DNA of 64,000 bases, from NCBI RefSeq assembly GCF_000876015.1, contig NZ_BBQM01000012.1, positions 744,001 to 808,000 on the forward strand. The letters run 5' to 3'. The number at the start of each line of letters is the position of its first letter. The first letter of the stretch is position 1. Origin of the DNA: Cupriavidus basilensis. Its GTDB lineage: Bacteria > Pseudomonadota > Gammaproteobacteria > Burkholderiales > Burkholderiaceae. Shown piece by piece: positions 30,089 through 38,812 of this stretch. The notes under the pieces are model-generated. The model was not told the DNA's origin. It searched no databases and saw only the letters and a list, made by a program, of their open reading frames with translations. A program made the translations under genes and the position numbers.

Positions 30089-30856
30089 TCGAGCACGTCA
30101 TCGACGGGCACGTCGCCCGCCTCACCCTCAAGCGCCCGCCCGCCAACGCCTTCACCGCCGAGGGGCTGGAACAGCTGCGCGCGCTGGTCGGCGCGCTCGA
30201 TGCCGACGCGCGCGTGCGCGCCATCGTCATCACCGGCGACGGCGGCAAGTTCTTCAGCGCCGGCGCCGACCTCAACGGCTTCGCCGAGGGCGACCGCGCC
30301 CATGCACGGATGATGGCGCAGCGCTTCGGCGCCGCCTTCGGCGGCGCTGCAGAACGCGCGCGCGCTCGTGATCGCCGCCATCAACGGCTATGCGATGGGC
30401 GGCGGGCTGGAATGCGCGCTGGCGTGCGACGTGCGCATCGCCGAGGAGCAGGCGCAGATGGCGCTGCCCGAAGCCGGCGTGGGCCTGCTGCCGTGCGGCT
30501 GCGGCACGCAGACGCTGCCGTGGCTGGTCGGCGAAGGCTGGGCCAAGCGCATGATCCTCACCGGCGAGCGCGTCGATGCCGCCACCGCGCTGCGCATCGG
30601 CCTGGTCGAGGAAGTGGTGCCCGCCGGGCAGGCGCTCGACGCGGCGCTCAGGCTGGCCGGGCGCGCCTGCAACGTCAGCCCGCGCGCGGCCGCCTACAGC
30701 AAGCAGCTGGTCCACCTGGCGCGCCAGGGCGTGCCGCGCGGCCCCGCGCTGGCGCTGGAGCGCGAGCGCTTCGTCGACCTGTTCGACGGCGAGGACCAGC
30801 GCGAGGGCGTCAACGCCTTCCTGCAAAAACGCGCGCCGCAATGGCGCAATGCCTGA
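30085..30856 (+). pseudogene. Enoyl-CoA hydratase broken by a one-base insertion
   Basis: The first about 86 codons (MIEHVIDGHVARLTLKRPPA to QRFGAAFG) read in one frame. From 30344 the protein continues in the next frame as ALQNARALVIAAINGYAMGG and runs to RAPQWRNA. One extra G or C in GGCGG at 30340-30344 explains the shift; removing it restores a normal hydratase of about 256 residues with both oxyanion-hole segments (FSAGADL and GYAMGGGLECALA). In the valine path it would hydrate methacrylyl-CoA. Translation of the genomic sequence would truncate it. It may be a real pseudogene or a sequencing error, since the rest of the gene is intact. Confidence 0.88.
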
Positions 30857-30866
30857 GGAACACGCC

Positions 30867-32000
30867 ATGCGCCTGAACCCGGACGACGCCGGCAGCGCCG
30901 CGCAAGCGGCGGCCGAAGTGCGCTTCGAAGAGATCAACGGCGTGGGCGTGGCCACGCTGGACCGCCCGCGCCAGCTCAACGCCCTGTCCTACCCCATGAT
31001 CGGCGCGCTCGACGCGCGGCTGGCGGCCTGGGCCGCGCAGTCGGACATCCGCGCGGTGCTGCTGCGCGGCGCCGGCGGCAAGGCCTTCTGCGCCGGCGGC
31101 GACATCCGCGCGCTGTACGACAGTTTCCACGCCGGCACGCCGCTGCACCGCCAGTTCTTCGTCGACGAATACCGGCTGGACTACCGCCTGCACCGCTATC
31201 CCAAGCCGGTGGTGGCGCTGATGGACGGCATCGTGATGGGCGGCGGCATGGGCCTGGCGCAGGCCGCGCGCCTGCGCGTGGTCACGGAGCGCGCGCGCGT
31301 GGCCATGCCCGAGACCGGCATCGGCCTGGTGCCGGACGTGGGGGCGAGCTTCTTCCTCGGCCGGCTGCCGCTGGCGCTGTCGCTCTACGTGGGACTGACC
31401 GGCGTGACGCTGGGCGCGGCCGACGCGCTGCTGTGCGGGCTGGCCGATATCGCCGTGCCGGCCGCGCGCCTGGACGACCTGGACCAGACCCTGGCCGCCG
31501 TCCGCTGGAGCGGCGACCCGCTGGCCGACCTGCGCGCGGCCTTGCAGCCGCCCGCCGATGCCGCGGCAGCCACGGCCGGGCAGGCGCCGTTGCAGCCGGT
31601 GCTGCCCGCCGTGCACAGGCACTTCCATGCCGACGCCGGCGTGGCCGGCCTGTTCGCCTCGCTGGCGGCGGAAACCGATCCGCGCTACGCGCAGTGGGCC
31701 GCCGACACGCTCGGCATCCTGCGCAAGCGCTCGCCGCTGATGACGGCGGTCACGCGCGCGCTGCTGCTGCGCGGCCGGGAGCTCGACCTGGCAAGCTGCT
31801 TCCGCATGGAGCTCGGCGTGGTCTCGCGCGCGTTCACGCAGGGCGATTTCATCGAGGGCGTGCGCGCGCTGATCGTGGACAAGGACAACGCGCCGCGCTG
31901 GCGCGTGCAGGCGCCGGAGGCGGTCGGCGAGGCCACGGTGCAGTCCTTCTTCGACAGCCCGTGGCCACCCGCGGCCCATCCGCTGGCGGCGCTGGGGTAA
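30867..32000 (+). CDS. 3-hydroxyisobutyryl-CoA hydrolase
   Basis: A 377-residue crotonase-fold protein, longer than simple hydratases and of HIBCH length. Oxyanion-hole segments AFCAGGDIRALYD and DGIVMGGGMGLAQAA are present, and ETGIGLVPDVGASFFLG supplies the Glu and Asp used by the hydrolases. It releases CoA from 3-hydroxyisobutyryl-CoA to give the MmsB substrate. It starts 11 bases after the hydratase stop and ends the operon. Confidence 0.9.
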   Translation: MRLNPDDAGSAAQAAAEVRFEEINGVGVATLDRPRQLNALSYPMIGALDARLAAWAAQSDIRAVLLRGAGGKAFCAGGDIRALYDSFHAGTPLHRQFFVDEYRLDYRLHRYPKPVVALMDGIVMGGGMGLAQAARLRVVTERARVAMPETGIGLVPDVGASFFLGRLPLALSLYVGLTGVTLGAADALLCGLADIAVPAARLDDLDQTLAAVRWSGDPLADLRAALQPPADAAAATAGQAPLQPVLPAVHRHFHADAGVAGLFASLAAETDPRYAQWAADTLGILRKRSPLMTAVTRALLLRGRELDLASCFRMELGVVSRAFTQGDFIEGVRALIVDKDNAPRWRVQAPEAVGEATVQSFFDSPWPPAAHPLAALG

Positions 32001-32013
32001 AGCCCCCCGCCGC

Positions 32014-32865
32014 CTACGCGCCGCCGGCTTTGCCGCGGCGGCGCAACTGCCGGACCGCGCTGCTGGAGCCGATCGCGCGCGCGGCGGCGACCACCTGCGG
32101 CCCCAGCCCGGCGCACGCTTCCTCGAACGACCAGCGGCTCGACGGCGCCGACACGTTCACCGCGCCGAGCGGCTGCCCGCTCGGCCCGAGGATGGCCGCG
32201 CTGACCGTGATGTCGCCGGTGTAGTACTCGCCGTTGGTCGAGGCGAAGCCGTCCTCGCGCGCCTGCGCGACCGCGCTGCGGATCTCGGCGATGCGCGTCA
32301 GCGTGGTGGGCGTGTAGGCCACCCGCTCGCTCTGCTCCAGGATCTCGGTCACTTCCTTCGGGTCCAGGTGCGACATGATGGCGCGCCCGCCGGCGGTGCA
32401 GTACATGGGGATGCGCATGCCGAGCGGCATGTTGACGAACATCTCCTTGTGCGTGGGGAAGCGCGAGATGTACGTCATGTGCAGGCCGTCGCGCTCGGAC
32501 AGCGTGGTGGTTTCCTCGCAGGTGCGCACCAGCGCGTGGAGATACGGCGTGGCCGAGTTCAGCAGCGCGCTGGTCTGCAGGTAGCGCAGCCCCACTTCGA
32601 GCGTGCGCGGCGCCAGCGCGTATTCCTTGGTGAGCGGGTCCTTCTTGAGGTAGCCGACCGCCAGCAGCGTATGCGTGAAGCGCTGGATCGCGCTCTTGGT
32701 CATGCCGGTGGCGTCGGCCAGCTCCGCCAGGTTCATCGACGGCTTGCCTTCCCAGAAGGCGGTCAGCACGTTCAGGCCGCGGGCGAGCGAGGTGACGAAC
32801 AGGCGCGATGCCTCGGGCGACTCGTCCGGGCTGTTTGGGTCTGTCATGGCAGGCTTGGCTGACAA
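32014..32865 (-). CDS. IclR-family transcriptional regulator
   Basis: A 283-residue regulator. The winged helix (about 25-90) contains LARGLNVLTAFWEGKPSMNL and ATGMTKSAIQRFTHTL as recognition region. The C-terminal effector domain has LSERDGLHMTYISRFPTH and AILGPSGQPLGAVNVSAPSSRW. It is the last gene in a minus-strand series with the ABC importer and ureohydrolase genes, 41 bases after the ATPase gene, so it probably regulates that operon. The palindrome at 36348-36362 is a candidate site. It is convergent with the valine operon. Confidence 0.9.
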   Translation of the reverse strand: MSAKPAMTDPNSPDESPEASRLFVTSLARGLNVLTAFWEGKPSMNLAELADATGMTKSAIQRFTHTLLAVGYLKKDPLTKEYALAPRTLEVGLRYLQTSALLNSATPYLHALVRTCEETTTLSERDGLHMTYISRFPTHKEMFVNMPLGMRIPMYCTAGGRAIMSHLDPKEVTEILEQSERVAYTPTTLTRIAEIRSAVAQAREDGFASTNGEYYTGDITVSAAILGPSGQPLGAVNVSAPSSRWSFEEACAGLGPQVVAAARAIGSSSAVRQLRRRGKAGGA

Positions 32866-32906
32866 GGAAAACTCCGCATGTTAATGGATACGCCGCCGGC
32901 GGGCTG

Positions 32907-33674
32907 CTAGCCGTGCAGGATCTGGCCGAGGAATTCGCGCGCGCGCGCCGTGGCGGGCGCGCGGAAGAAGTCCTCCGGCGCCGCCGATTCGACCACGCGC
33001 CCCTTGTCCATGAAGATCACGCGGTCGCCGACCTGCCGCGCGAAACCCATCTCGTGCGTGACGCAGATCATGGTCATGCCGTCGTCGGCCAGCGAGATCA
33101 TGGTGTCCAGCACTTCCTTGACCATCTCCGGGTCGAGCGCCGACGTGGGCTCGTCGAACAGCATGATCCGCGGTTCCATGCACAGGCTGCGCGCGATCGC
33201 CACGCGCTGCTTTTGCCCGCCGGACAACTGGCCCGGATACTTGGCCGCGTGCTGCGGAATCTTCACGCGCTCCAGGTAGCGCATCGCGCGCGCCTCGGCC
33301 TCGCGCCGGGGCACCTTCCTCACCATCATCGGCGCGAGCGTGCAGTTCTCCAGCACGCTCAGGTGCGGGAACAGGTTGAAATGCTGGAACACCATGCCGA
33401 CCTCGGCGCGGATGCGCTCGATGTTGCCCATGCCCGCGCTCATGGCCATGCCGTCGACCACGATCTCGCCTTCCTGGTGTTCCTCCAGCCGGTTGATCAG
33501 GCGGATGGTGGTGGACTTGCCCGAGCCGGACGGCCCGCACAGGATCACCTTCTCGCCGGCGCGCACCTGCAGCGACACGTCGTCGAGCACCTTGAAGTCG
33601 CCGTACCACTTGGAGACGTTGGTCATGCGGATGATCTCGTTGCCGGCATCCGCGCCGGCCTGCGTCGTGTTCAT
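32907..33674 (-). CDS. Polar amino-acid ABC transporter ATPase
   Basis: A 255-residue ATPase of the GlnQ/HisP group: Walker [11 protein letters not shown]-loop [17 protein letters not shown], signature LSGGQKQR, Walker B IMLFDEP and [14 protein letters not shown]. The last segment is typical of amino-acid importers. It follows the permease gene by 11 bases. Confidence 0.93.
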   Translation of the reverse strand: MNTTQAGADAGNEIIRMTNVSKWYGDFKVLDDVSLQVRAGEKVILCGPSGSGKSTTIRLINRLEEHQEGEIVVDGMAMSAGMGNIERIRAEVGMVFQHFNLFPHLSVLENCTLAPMMVRKVPRREAEARAMRYLERVKIPQHAAKYPGQLSGGQKQRVAIARSLCMEPRIMLFDEPTSALDPEMVKEVLDTMISLADDGMTMICVTHEMGFARQVGDRVIFMDKGRVVESAAPEDFFRAPATARAREFLGQILHG

Positions 33675-33685
33675 GTCGGTTCGCC

Positions 33686-34378
33686 TCATGCCTTGGACAG
33701 ATGATCGTGGCCGGCCGCGCCGTCCCAGTAGCCGGGCACCGCGAGGCGCCGCTCGCCCCAGCGGAACGCGCCGGACACCACGCTGCACAGCAGGAAATAG
33801 ACCGCGCCCACGAGGCTGTACACCAGCAGCGACTTGAAGGTCGCGCCGGCCAGCATCTCGCCCGCGCGCATCAGCTCGTAGACGCTGATCACGGCCACCA
33901 GCGAGCTTTCCTTGACCAGCACCAGCGCATAGTTGCCCAGCGCCGGGAAGATCATGCGGCCGGCCTGCGGCAGGATCACCGCGCGCAGCCGCTGCAGCCG
34001 GGTCAGGCCGAGCGCGCGCGCCGCCTCGTACTGGCCCGCGTCGACGGACTGGATGCCGCCGCGGAACAGTTCCGCCAGGTAGGCGGACAGATTGATGGTC
34101 AGCCCGATCACGCCGGCCACGAAGCCGGGCAGCACGATGCCGATCTCGGGCATGCCGTAGTAGATGAAGAACAGTTGCACCAGCAGCGGCGTGCCGCGGA
34201 TGATTTCGATGTAGCCCTTGGCCACGCCGCGCACCAGCCCGTTGGAGGACATGCGGCAGAAACACACGACGAGGCCCAGCGCCACCGCGAGGAAAGCGGT
34301 GGGGAAAAACAGGGCGATCGTCGCGCTCGCACCCTCGGCGAGCGGGAACAGGTACATCTTCAGGGTGGCCAGGTCCAC
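33686..34378 (-). CDS. Polar amino-acid ABC transporter permease
   Basis: A 230-residue HisM/GlnP-type permease with five or so helices. [17 protein letters not shown] and the EAA loop [20 protein letters not shown] are diagnostic. Only one permease gene is present, so it would work as a homodimer. It belongs with the adjoining ATPase and binding-protein genes. Confidence 0.92.
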   Translation of the reverse strand: MDLATLKMYLFPLAEGASATIALFFPTAFLAVALGLVVCFCRMSSNGLVRGVAKGYIEIIRGTPLLVQLFFIYYGMPEIGIVLPGFVAGVIGLTINLSAYLAELFRGGIQSVDAGQYEAARALGLTRLQRLRAVILPQAGRMIFPALGNYALVLVKESSLVAVISVYELMRAGEMLAGATFKSLLVYSLVGAVYFLLCSVVSGAFRWGERRLAVPGYWDGAAGHDHLSKA

Positions 34379-34442
34379 GGTCGAACTCCAGTCGATTCAA
34401 AAAACCCGGGACGGCCCGCGCGCGGGCGCCCCGGCATGCCTG

Positions 34443-35243
34443 CTACTTGGCGGCGACGTTGCCGGACAGCCCGCCGATGCCCCAGCGGCCGAGAATGGCT
34501 TCGATCTCGCCGCTCTTTTCCATGTCCTGCAGCGCGGCGTTGACCGCGGCCAGCAGCGCGGCGTTGTCCTTCTGCACCGCCATGCCGACCAGCCAGCGCT
34601 TGACCGGCTTGTAGCTGTCGTCGAGACGCACGCCGGGGATGCCCTTGGACTTGATCTGGTACGCGATGCTGGGCGGATCGACGATGCCCAGGTCGACGCG
34701 GCCGACGCGCACGTCGGTCAGCAGCGTGGGGTAGTCCTGGTAGGTCGAGACCTGCGTGCCCGGCAGGTCCTTCATCATGGCGAACTGCACGCTGTCGACC
34801 AGCGCGCCGACCTTGGCGCCCTTGAGGTCATCGAAGCGGGTGTACTTCCTGGCGGCCTTGTCGCTGACCACCACGCCCTCGCCCCAGCCATAGATCGGCG
34901 TGGAGAACGACACCGCCTTGGCGCGTTCCTCGGTGATGAACAGCGGCGCGGACATCAGGTCGGCACGGCCCGAGGTCAGCGTGGGAATCAGACCGGCGAA
35001 CGGCACGTCGCTAAGCTTGACTTCCACGCCCAGGCGCTTGCCCACGCCCTGCGCGACCTCGACCATCACGCCCTTGAGCGTGCCGCTGGCGGGGTCCATG
35101 AAGCCGTGCGGCGGGCTGGCCGCGGTGGTGACGATGTTGATGGTCTTGCTGGCCTTGATCTCGTCCAGCGTGCGGGCCTGCGCGAGGCCCGACCAGGCGG
35201 CGGCGCACAGCGCGACGGCGGTGATGGCTGCGGTCAGTTTCAT
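34443..35243 (-). CDS. Family-3 periplasmic solute-binding protein
   Basis: A 266-residue binding protein with a signal peptide (about 1-23, ending AQA). The start at 35243 has GGAG seven bases upstream; the frame is open 16 codons further. The fold is marked by INIVTTAASPPHGFMDPASG and LIPTLTSGRADLMSAPLFIT. The typical family-3 motif with a ligand-carboxylate Arg is less clear than in arginine or glutamine receptors. With a ureohydrolase in the same operon, a guanidino compound is a likely ligand, which is inference. Confidence 0.88.
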   Translation of the reverse strand: MKLTAAITAVALCAAAWSGLAQARTLDEIKASKTINIVTTAASPPHGFMDPASGTLKGVMVEVAQGVGKRLGVEVKLSDVPFAGLIPTLTSGRADLMSAPLFITEERAKAVSFSTPIYGWGEGVVVSDKAARKYTRFDDLKGAKVGALVDSVQFAMMKDLPGTQVSTYQDYPTLLTDVRVGRVDLGIVDPPSIAYQIKSKGIPGVRLDDSYKPVKRWLVGMAVQKDNAALLAAVNAALQDMEKSGEIEAILGRWGIGGLSGNVAAK

Positions 35244-35308
35244 GTCGTTTCTCCGGGTGGTGCGATGGGGGATGGCGGAACAGATCGGCAAAAATCAGCG
35301 GCAAAAAA

Positions 35309-36268
35309 TCAGCGCATCAGGTGCGCGAAGCGCTGCGGAAACACGCGCACCGTCTCCGCGGCGAGGCAGAGGAACTCCTGCATCACGGTGGCGGCGAGGA
35401 AGGCCGTCATGCCGCCCACGTCGTGCGGCGGCGAGACGGTGTTGACGTCGAAGGCGACGAAGTTCAGCCCGCGCAGCGCGCGCAGCAGGCTCAGCCCCTC
35501 GCGCGCGGTCAGGCCGCCCCACTCGGGCGTGCACACGCCGGGCGCGCAGGACGGGTCGAACAGGTCCATGTCGAAGCACAGGTAGACCGGGCGGTTGCCC
35601 ACCTGCTCGCGGATGCGCACCAGCACCTCTTCCTGGCGCGGCGCGAACTCGCCGAACGGCACCACGTTGTAGCCCACCGAGCGGCCGAACGGGATCACGC
35701 CCGGCATGAAGGTGAGGCCGCGCGTGCCCACGTGGAAGCTGTTGGCGGGGTCGACCAGCTTCTCCTCGGCCGCGCGCGTGAAGGTGGTGGCGGTGTTGTA
35801 GCCGCCGATGTCGTAGGTGTCGGTGTGCGAATCGAAATGCAGCACCACGAGGTCCGGATGATGGCGCGCCACGGCGCGCATCTGCGGCAGGCTGACCGCG
35901 CCGTCGCCGCCCATCGTGACCGTCATCGCGCCGGTGCGCTGCACCTGCTCGATGGCCGCCTCGATCCGCGGGAACGAGGCCTCGACATCGCCCGGCGTGC
36001 ACGCCACGTTGCCCAGGTCGGTCAGGCGCAGGAAGTCGAACGCGTTGTCGGTCTCGCCGGCGGGCGCCACGTCGTAGGGGCGCAGCAGGCGCGCCTGCTC
36101 GCGGATGGCGTCCGGGCCCTGCCGCGCGCCGATGCGGAACGCATGCGAGCCGCAATCGAACGGAATGCCGATGACCGTGGCCAGCGGCGGCAGCGCCGGG
36201 CGCTCGCGCGCGGCGGGTGCATTCATGAACGGCAGGGCCGGGGTGAACAGCGGGGAACCTCTTTGCAT
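35309..36268 (-). CDS. Ureohydrolase (arginase/agmatinase family) with Gly in place of the first metal His
   Basis: A 319-residue member of the family that cleaves guanidino compounds to urea plus an amine, using two Mn or Ni ions. Motif DSHTD (146-150) and CFDMDLFDP (Asp233, Asp235) are intact. The motif normally reading GGDH is MGGDGAVS (119-126), so the His that binds metal A is Gly123. The rest, including TPEWGG, is well kept, so the protein is not simply decayed. It may use a different metal geometry, bind one metal strongly, or act on another substrate. GAGAGG precedes the ATG by 5 bases. It is the first gene of the operon with an amino-acid ABC importer and IclR gene. Confidence 0.88.
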   Translation of the reverse strand: MQRGSPLFTPALPFMNAPAARERPALPPLATVIGIPFDCGSHAFRIGARQGPDAIREQARLLRPYDVAPAGETDNAFDFLRLTDLGNVACTPGDVEASFPRIEAAIEQVQRTGAMTVTMGGDGAVSLPQMRAVARHHPDLVVLHFDSHTDTYDIGGYNTATTFTRAAEEKLVDPANSFHVGTRGLTFMPGVIPFGRSVGYNVVPFGEFAPRQEEVLVRIREQVGNRPVYLCFDMDLFDPSCAPGVCTPEWGGLTAREGLSLLRALRGLNFVAFDVNTVSPPHDVGGMTAFLAATVMQEFLCLAAETVRVFPQRFAHLMR

Positions 36269-36317
36269 GCGGGCCTCTCAGGCGTGGGGGCCGACGCCCG
36301 GTGCGGCGCGGCCTGTG

Positions 36318-36362
36318 ATCTTGCACTCGAATCTTGCACTCTCTTCATATCGCAATGCGATA
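36318..36362. promoter_or_regulatory. Direct repeats and a 15-bp palindrome before the ureohydrolase operon
   Basis: ATCTTGCACTC occurs twice, 13 bases apart (36318-36328 and 36331-36341), followed by the perfect palindrome TATCGCA-A-TGCGATA (36348-36362). They lie 50 to 95 bases before the ureohydrolase start and are AT-richer than the surroundings. The palindrome is a good candidate operator for the IclR-type regulator at the end of the operon; a TTGCGA/TCGTAT promoter with a 17-base spacer can be read on the minus strand but is weak. Confidence 0.6.
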
Positions 36363-36399
36363 CGATCAGATTGCAGTTTCAGTCGCAACATTTATGCCA

Positions 36400-36783
36400 C
36401 CCGGCGCGCACGCACGCCTATCGGCGTTTTTACCTAGGAAGGACGGGGCTTTGCGCGGGCGGCGGGCCGCCGCCGCCCGCTGCCGGCCGCGTGTGACGGA
36501 CCGGCAGGAATGCACCGCCAGAAGGCATGCGCGCACGGCGATGGTGCCGGAGCGTGCGCGAAGAAGAGGAGGAAGAAGGGAAAGAGGAAAGGGAAAGTGA
36601 AGCCGAGGCCGGCGCGGTCGGCGCCGGATCGCCGGCAAACCCGGCGCCGGCAAATCCGAATTCGCCGGCGGCGCCAACGGTTCGCGCCCCCCGCCCATGC
36701 AATGGGAGAGGGGCGAACACAAGCGGCAAGCTGACTCTGCCGCCGGCCCGGAGCCGGCAACTGCCGCCCCGGCCCGCTCCGGC
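36400..36783. other. Intergenic stretch without a recognisable gene
   Basis: About 380 bases between the ureohydrolase promoter and the aminotransferase gene. Open frames here are low-complexity Gly, Ala, Ser or Arg and look like chance. There is a GA-rich segment near 36560-36600 and a GCCGGC-CCGGA-GCCGGC hairpin near 36741 that may help end the aminotransferase transcript. Confidence 0.5.
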
Positions 36784-38040
36784 CTAGGTGCGCGCCTTGG
36801 CCGCGTGGCCGTGCGCCGCGTGCTCGTCCACGGGTACCTTGACCAGCCCGTCGGCGCGGAACATCGCCTTGATGCCGCGCACGGCCTGGCGGATGCGCCC
36901 TTCGTTCTCGATCAGCGCGAAGCGCACGTACTCGTCGCCATAGTCGCCGAAGCCGATGCCCGGCGACACGCAGACCTTGGCCTTGGCCAGCAACTGCTTG
37001 GAGAACTCCAGCGAGCCCAGCGCGCGGTACGGCTCGGGAATGCGCGCCCAGATGTACATCGCCGCCTTGGGAATCTCCACCGGCCAGCCGGACTCGATCA
37101 GCCCGCGCGCCAGCACGTCGCGGCGCGCCTGGTAGTGCGCGGCGATTTCTTTCACGCACTGCTGGTCGCCTTCGAGCGCGGCGATGGCCGCCACCTGCAG
37201 CGGCGTGAAGGTGCCGTAGTCGTGATAGCTCTTGATGCGCGTGAGCGCCGCCACCAGCTCCGGGTTGCCGACCATGAAGCCGATGCGCCAGCCCGCCATG
37301 TTGTAGCTCTTGGACAGCGTGAAGAACTCCACCGCGATGTCCTTGGCGCCCGGCACCTGCATGATCGACGGCGCTTTCCAGCCGTCGAACACGATGTCGG
37401 CGTAGGCCAGGTCGTGCACCACGAAGATGTCGTGCTTGCGCGCCAGCGCGATCACGCGCTCGAAGAAGTCCAGCTCCACGCATTGCGCGGTGGGGTTCGA
37501 CGGGAAGCCCAGCACGATCATCTTCGGCTTCGGGTAGCTGCCGCGGATGGCGCGCTCCAGCTCGGCGAAGAAATCCACGCCCGGCACCAGCGGCACCGAG
37601 CGGATGTCGGCGCCGGCGATCACCGCGCCATAGATGTGGATGGGATAGCTCGGGTCCGGCACCAGCACGGTGTCGCCGCGGTCCAGCGTAGCCAGCATCA
37701 GGTGCGCCAGGCCTTCCTTGGAACCGATGGTGACGATGGCTTCGGTGTCCGGGTCGATCTCCACGCCGTAGCGCTCGCGATACCAGTGCGAGATGGCGCG
37801 GCGCAGGCGCGGAATGCCCTTGGAAGCCGAGTAGCCGTGGGTGTCGGGCCGCTGCGCGGCCTCCGTGAGCTTGGCGACGATGTGCGGCGGCGTGGCGCCG
37901 TCCGGGTTGCCCATGCTCATGTCGATGATGTCTTCGCCACGGCGGCGCGCCGCCATTTTCAGCTCGGCGGTGATATTGAAGACGTACGGGGGGAGACGAT
38001 CGATGCGCGCGAAACGGCGCTTGCCTGCGGAGGCGGACAT
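36784..38040 (-). CDS. alaC: Pyridoxal-phosphate aminotransferase, AlaC-like
   Basis: A 418-residue class I aminotransferase. [26 protein letters not shown] and the PLP-binding Lys in [19 protein letters not shown] mark the AlaC (glutamate-pyruvate) group, which uses SNPTAQ where aspartate aminotransferases usually have NNPTG. It moves an amino group between glutamate and pyruvate. In many Burkholderiales this gene is followed by hom and thrC; here nothing follows except the intergenic stretch and the unrelated ureohydrolase operon, so this may be a paralogue. His-rich end [12 protein letters not shown] is unusual. Confidence 0.88.
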   Translation of the reverse strand: MSASAGKRRFARIDRLPPYVFNITAELKMAARRRGEDIIDMSMGNPDGATPPHIVAKLTEAAQRPDTHGYSASKGIPRLRRAISHWYRERYGVEIDPDTEAIVTIGSKEGLAHLMLATLDRGDTVLVPDPSYPIHIYGAVIAGADIRSVPLVPGVDFFAELERAIRGSYPKPKMIVLGFPSNPTAQCVELDFFERVIALARKHDIFVVHDLAYADIVFDGWKAPSIMQVPGAKDIAVEFFTLSKSYNMAGWRIGFMVGNPELVAALTRIKSYHDYGTFTPLQVAAIAALEGDQQCVKEIAAHYQARRDVLARGLIESGWPVEIPKAAMYIWARIPEPYRALGSLEFSKQLLAKAKVCVSPGIGFGDYGDEYVRFALIENEGRIRQAVRGIKAMFRADGLVKVPVDEHAAHGHAAKART

Positions 38041-38194
38041 GTTTTTCCTTGAACGTAAGCGCCCGGAACCGTCCGAGCGACGCTGCCGGCCGTTGTTTGC
38101 GGCCGAACGGGAAAGATCTTAGCGGCGAACCCGCGCGGCGTCCAAGGATTTTCGCAACGCGGCGGCGCGCATCCGCATGCGGCGCATGCCGCGG

Positions 38195-38674
38195 CTAGCG
38201 CGCGGCATGCTCGTCCACTTTGCGCACCTCGCGCACCTTGCGCACCACCGCGTCGTCCGGCCCCAGCAGGCGGCCGTCGGCGGCGCGCACCTCGAGCGGC
38301 GGCACCGGCTGGCCGTCCGCGGTATCCACCAGCACGGAATGCGCCTCGCCGGGCGCGTAGAAGAAGGCTTCGCCCCACTGGCGCAGTCCCACCACCACAG
38401 GGAACAGCGCGCGGCCGCGCGGCGTCAGCACGTATTCCTGGTAGGCGCTGCCGTCGGAGGCCGGCGCCTGCTCCAGGATGCCGTGCGCGAGCAGCGTGCG
38501 CAGCCGGTCGGCCAGGATGTTCCTGGCCAGCCCGAGGTTGCGCTGGAATTCGCTGAAGCGGCGCAGGCCGTCGAAGGCGTCGCGCACGATCAGTAGCGAC
38601 CACCAGTCGCCGATCGCGTCGAGCGAACGCGCCACCGGACACTCGGCACCTTCCAGGCTGGTTCGCCGCACCAT
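38195..38674 (-). CDS. HxlR-family transcriptional regulator
   Basis: A 159-residue winged-helix protein. ECPVARSLDAIGDWWSLLIV is the typical HxlR opening with its redox-capable Cys, followed by RDAFDGLRRFSEFQ and ILADRLRTLLAHGILE. A C-terminal extension of about 45 residues follows the core. AAGGAG lies 8 bases before the chosen ATG; longer starts have no such site. Its target is not evident; the neighbouring genes face the same way but lie more than 100 bases off. Confidence 0.87.
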   Translation of the reverse strand: MVRRTSLEGAECPVARSLDAIGDWWSLLIVRDAFDGLRRFSEFQRNLGLARNILADRLRTLLAHGILEQAPASDGSAYQEYVLTPRGRALFPVVVGLRQWGEAFFYAPGEAHSVLVDTADGQPVPPLEVRAADGRLLGPDDAVVRKVREVRKVDEHAAR

Positions 38675-38812
38675 CGCGCCACTCCTTTCACACGCCGCCG
38701 GTGCCGCGCCGCGGGATGCGGCGCGCGGCGTGGCCCGCCCCAGACGATGGCGGCTCCCGCGGCGAAGCGGTTGCATTGTAAAACCGCGCGGCGCCCCGGA
38801 CAACCCGCCGCG

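Noticed and set aside
36430..36783. Open frames on both strands in the gap before the aminotransferase gene
   Set aside because: They are low-complexity Ser, Gly or Arg chains without ribosome sites or family resemblance.
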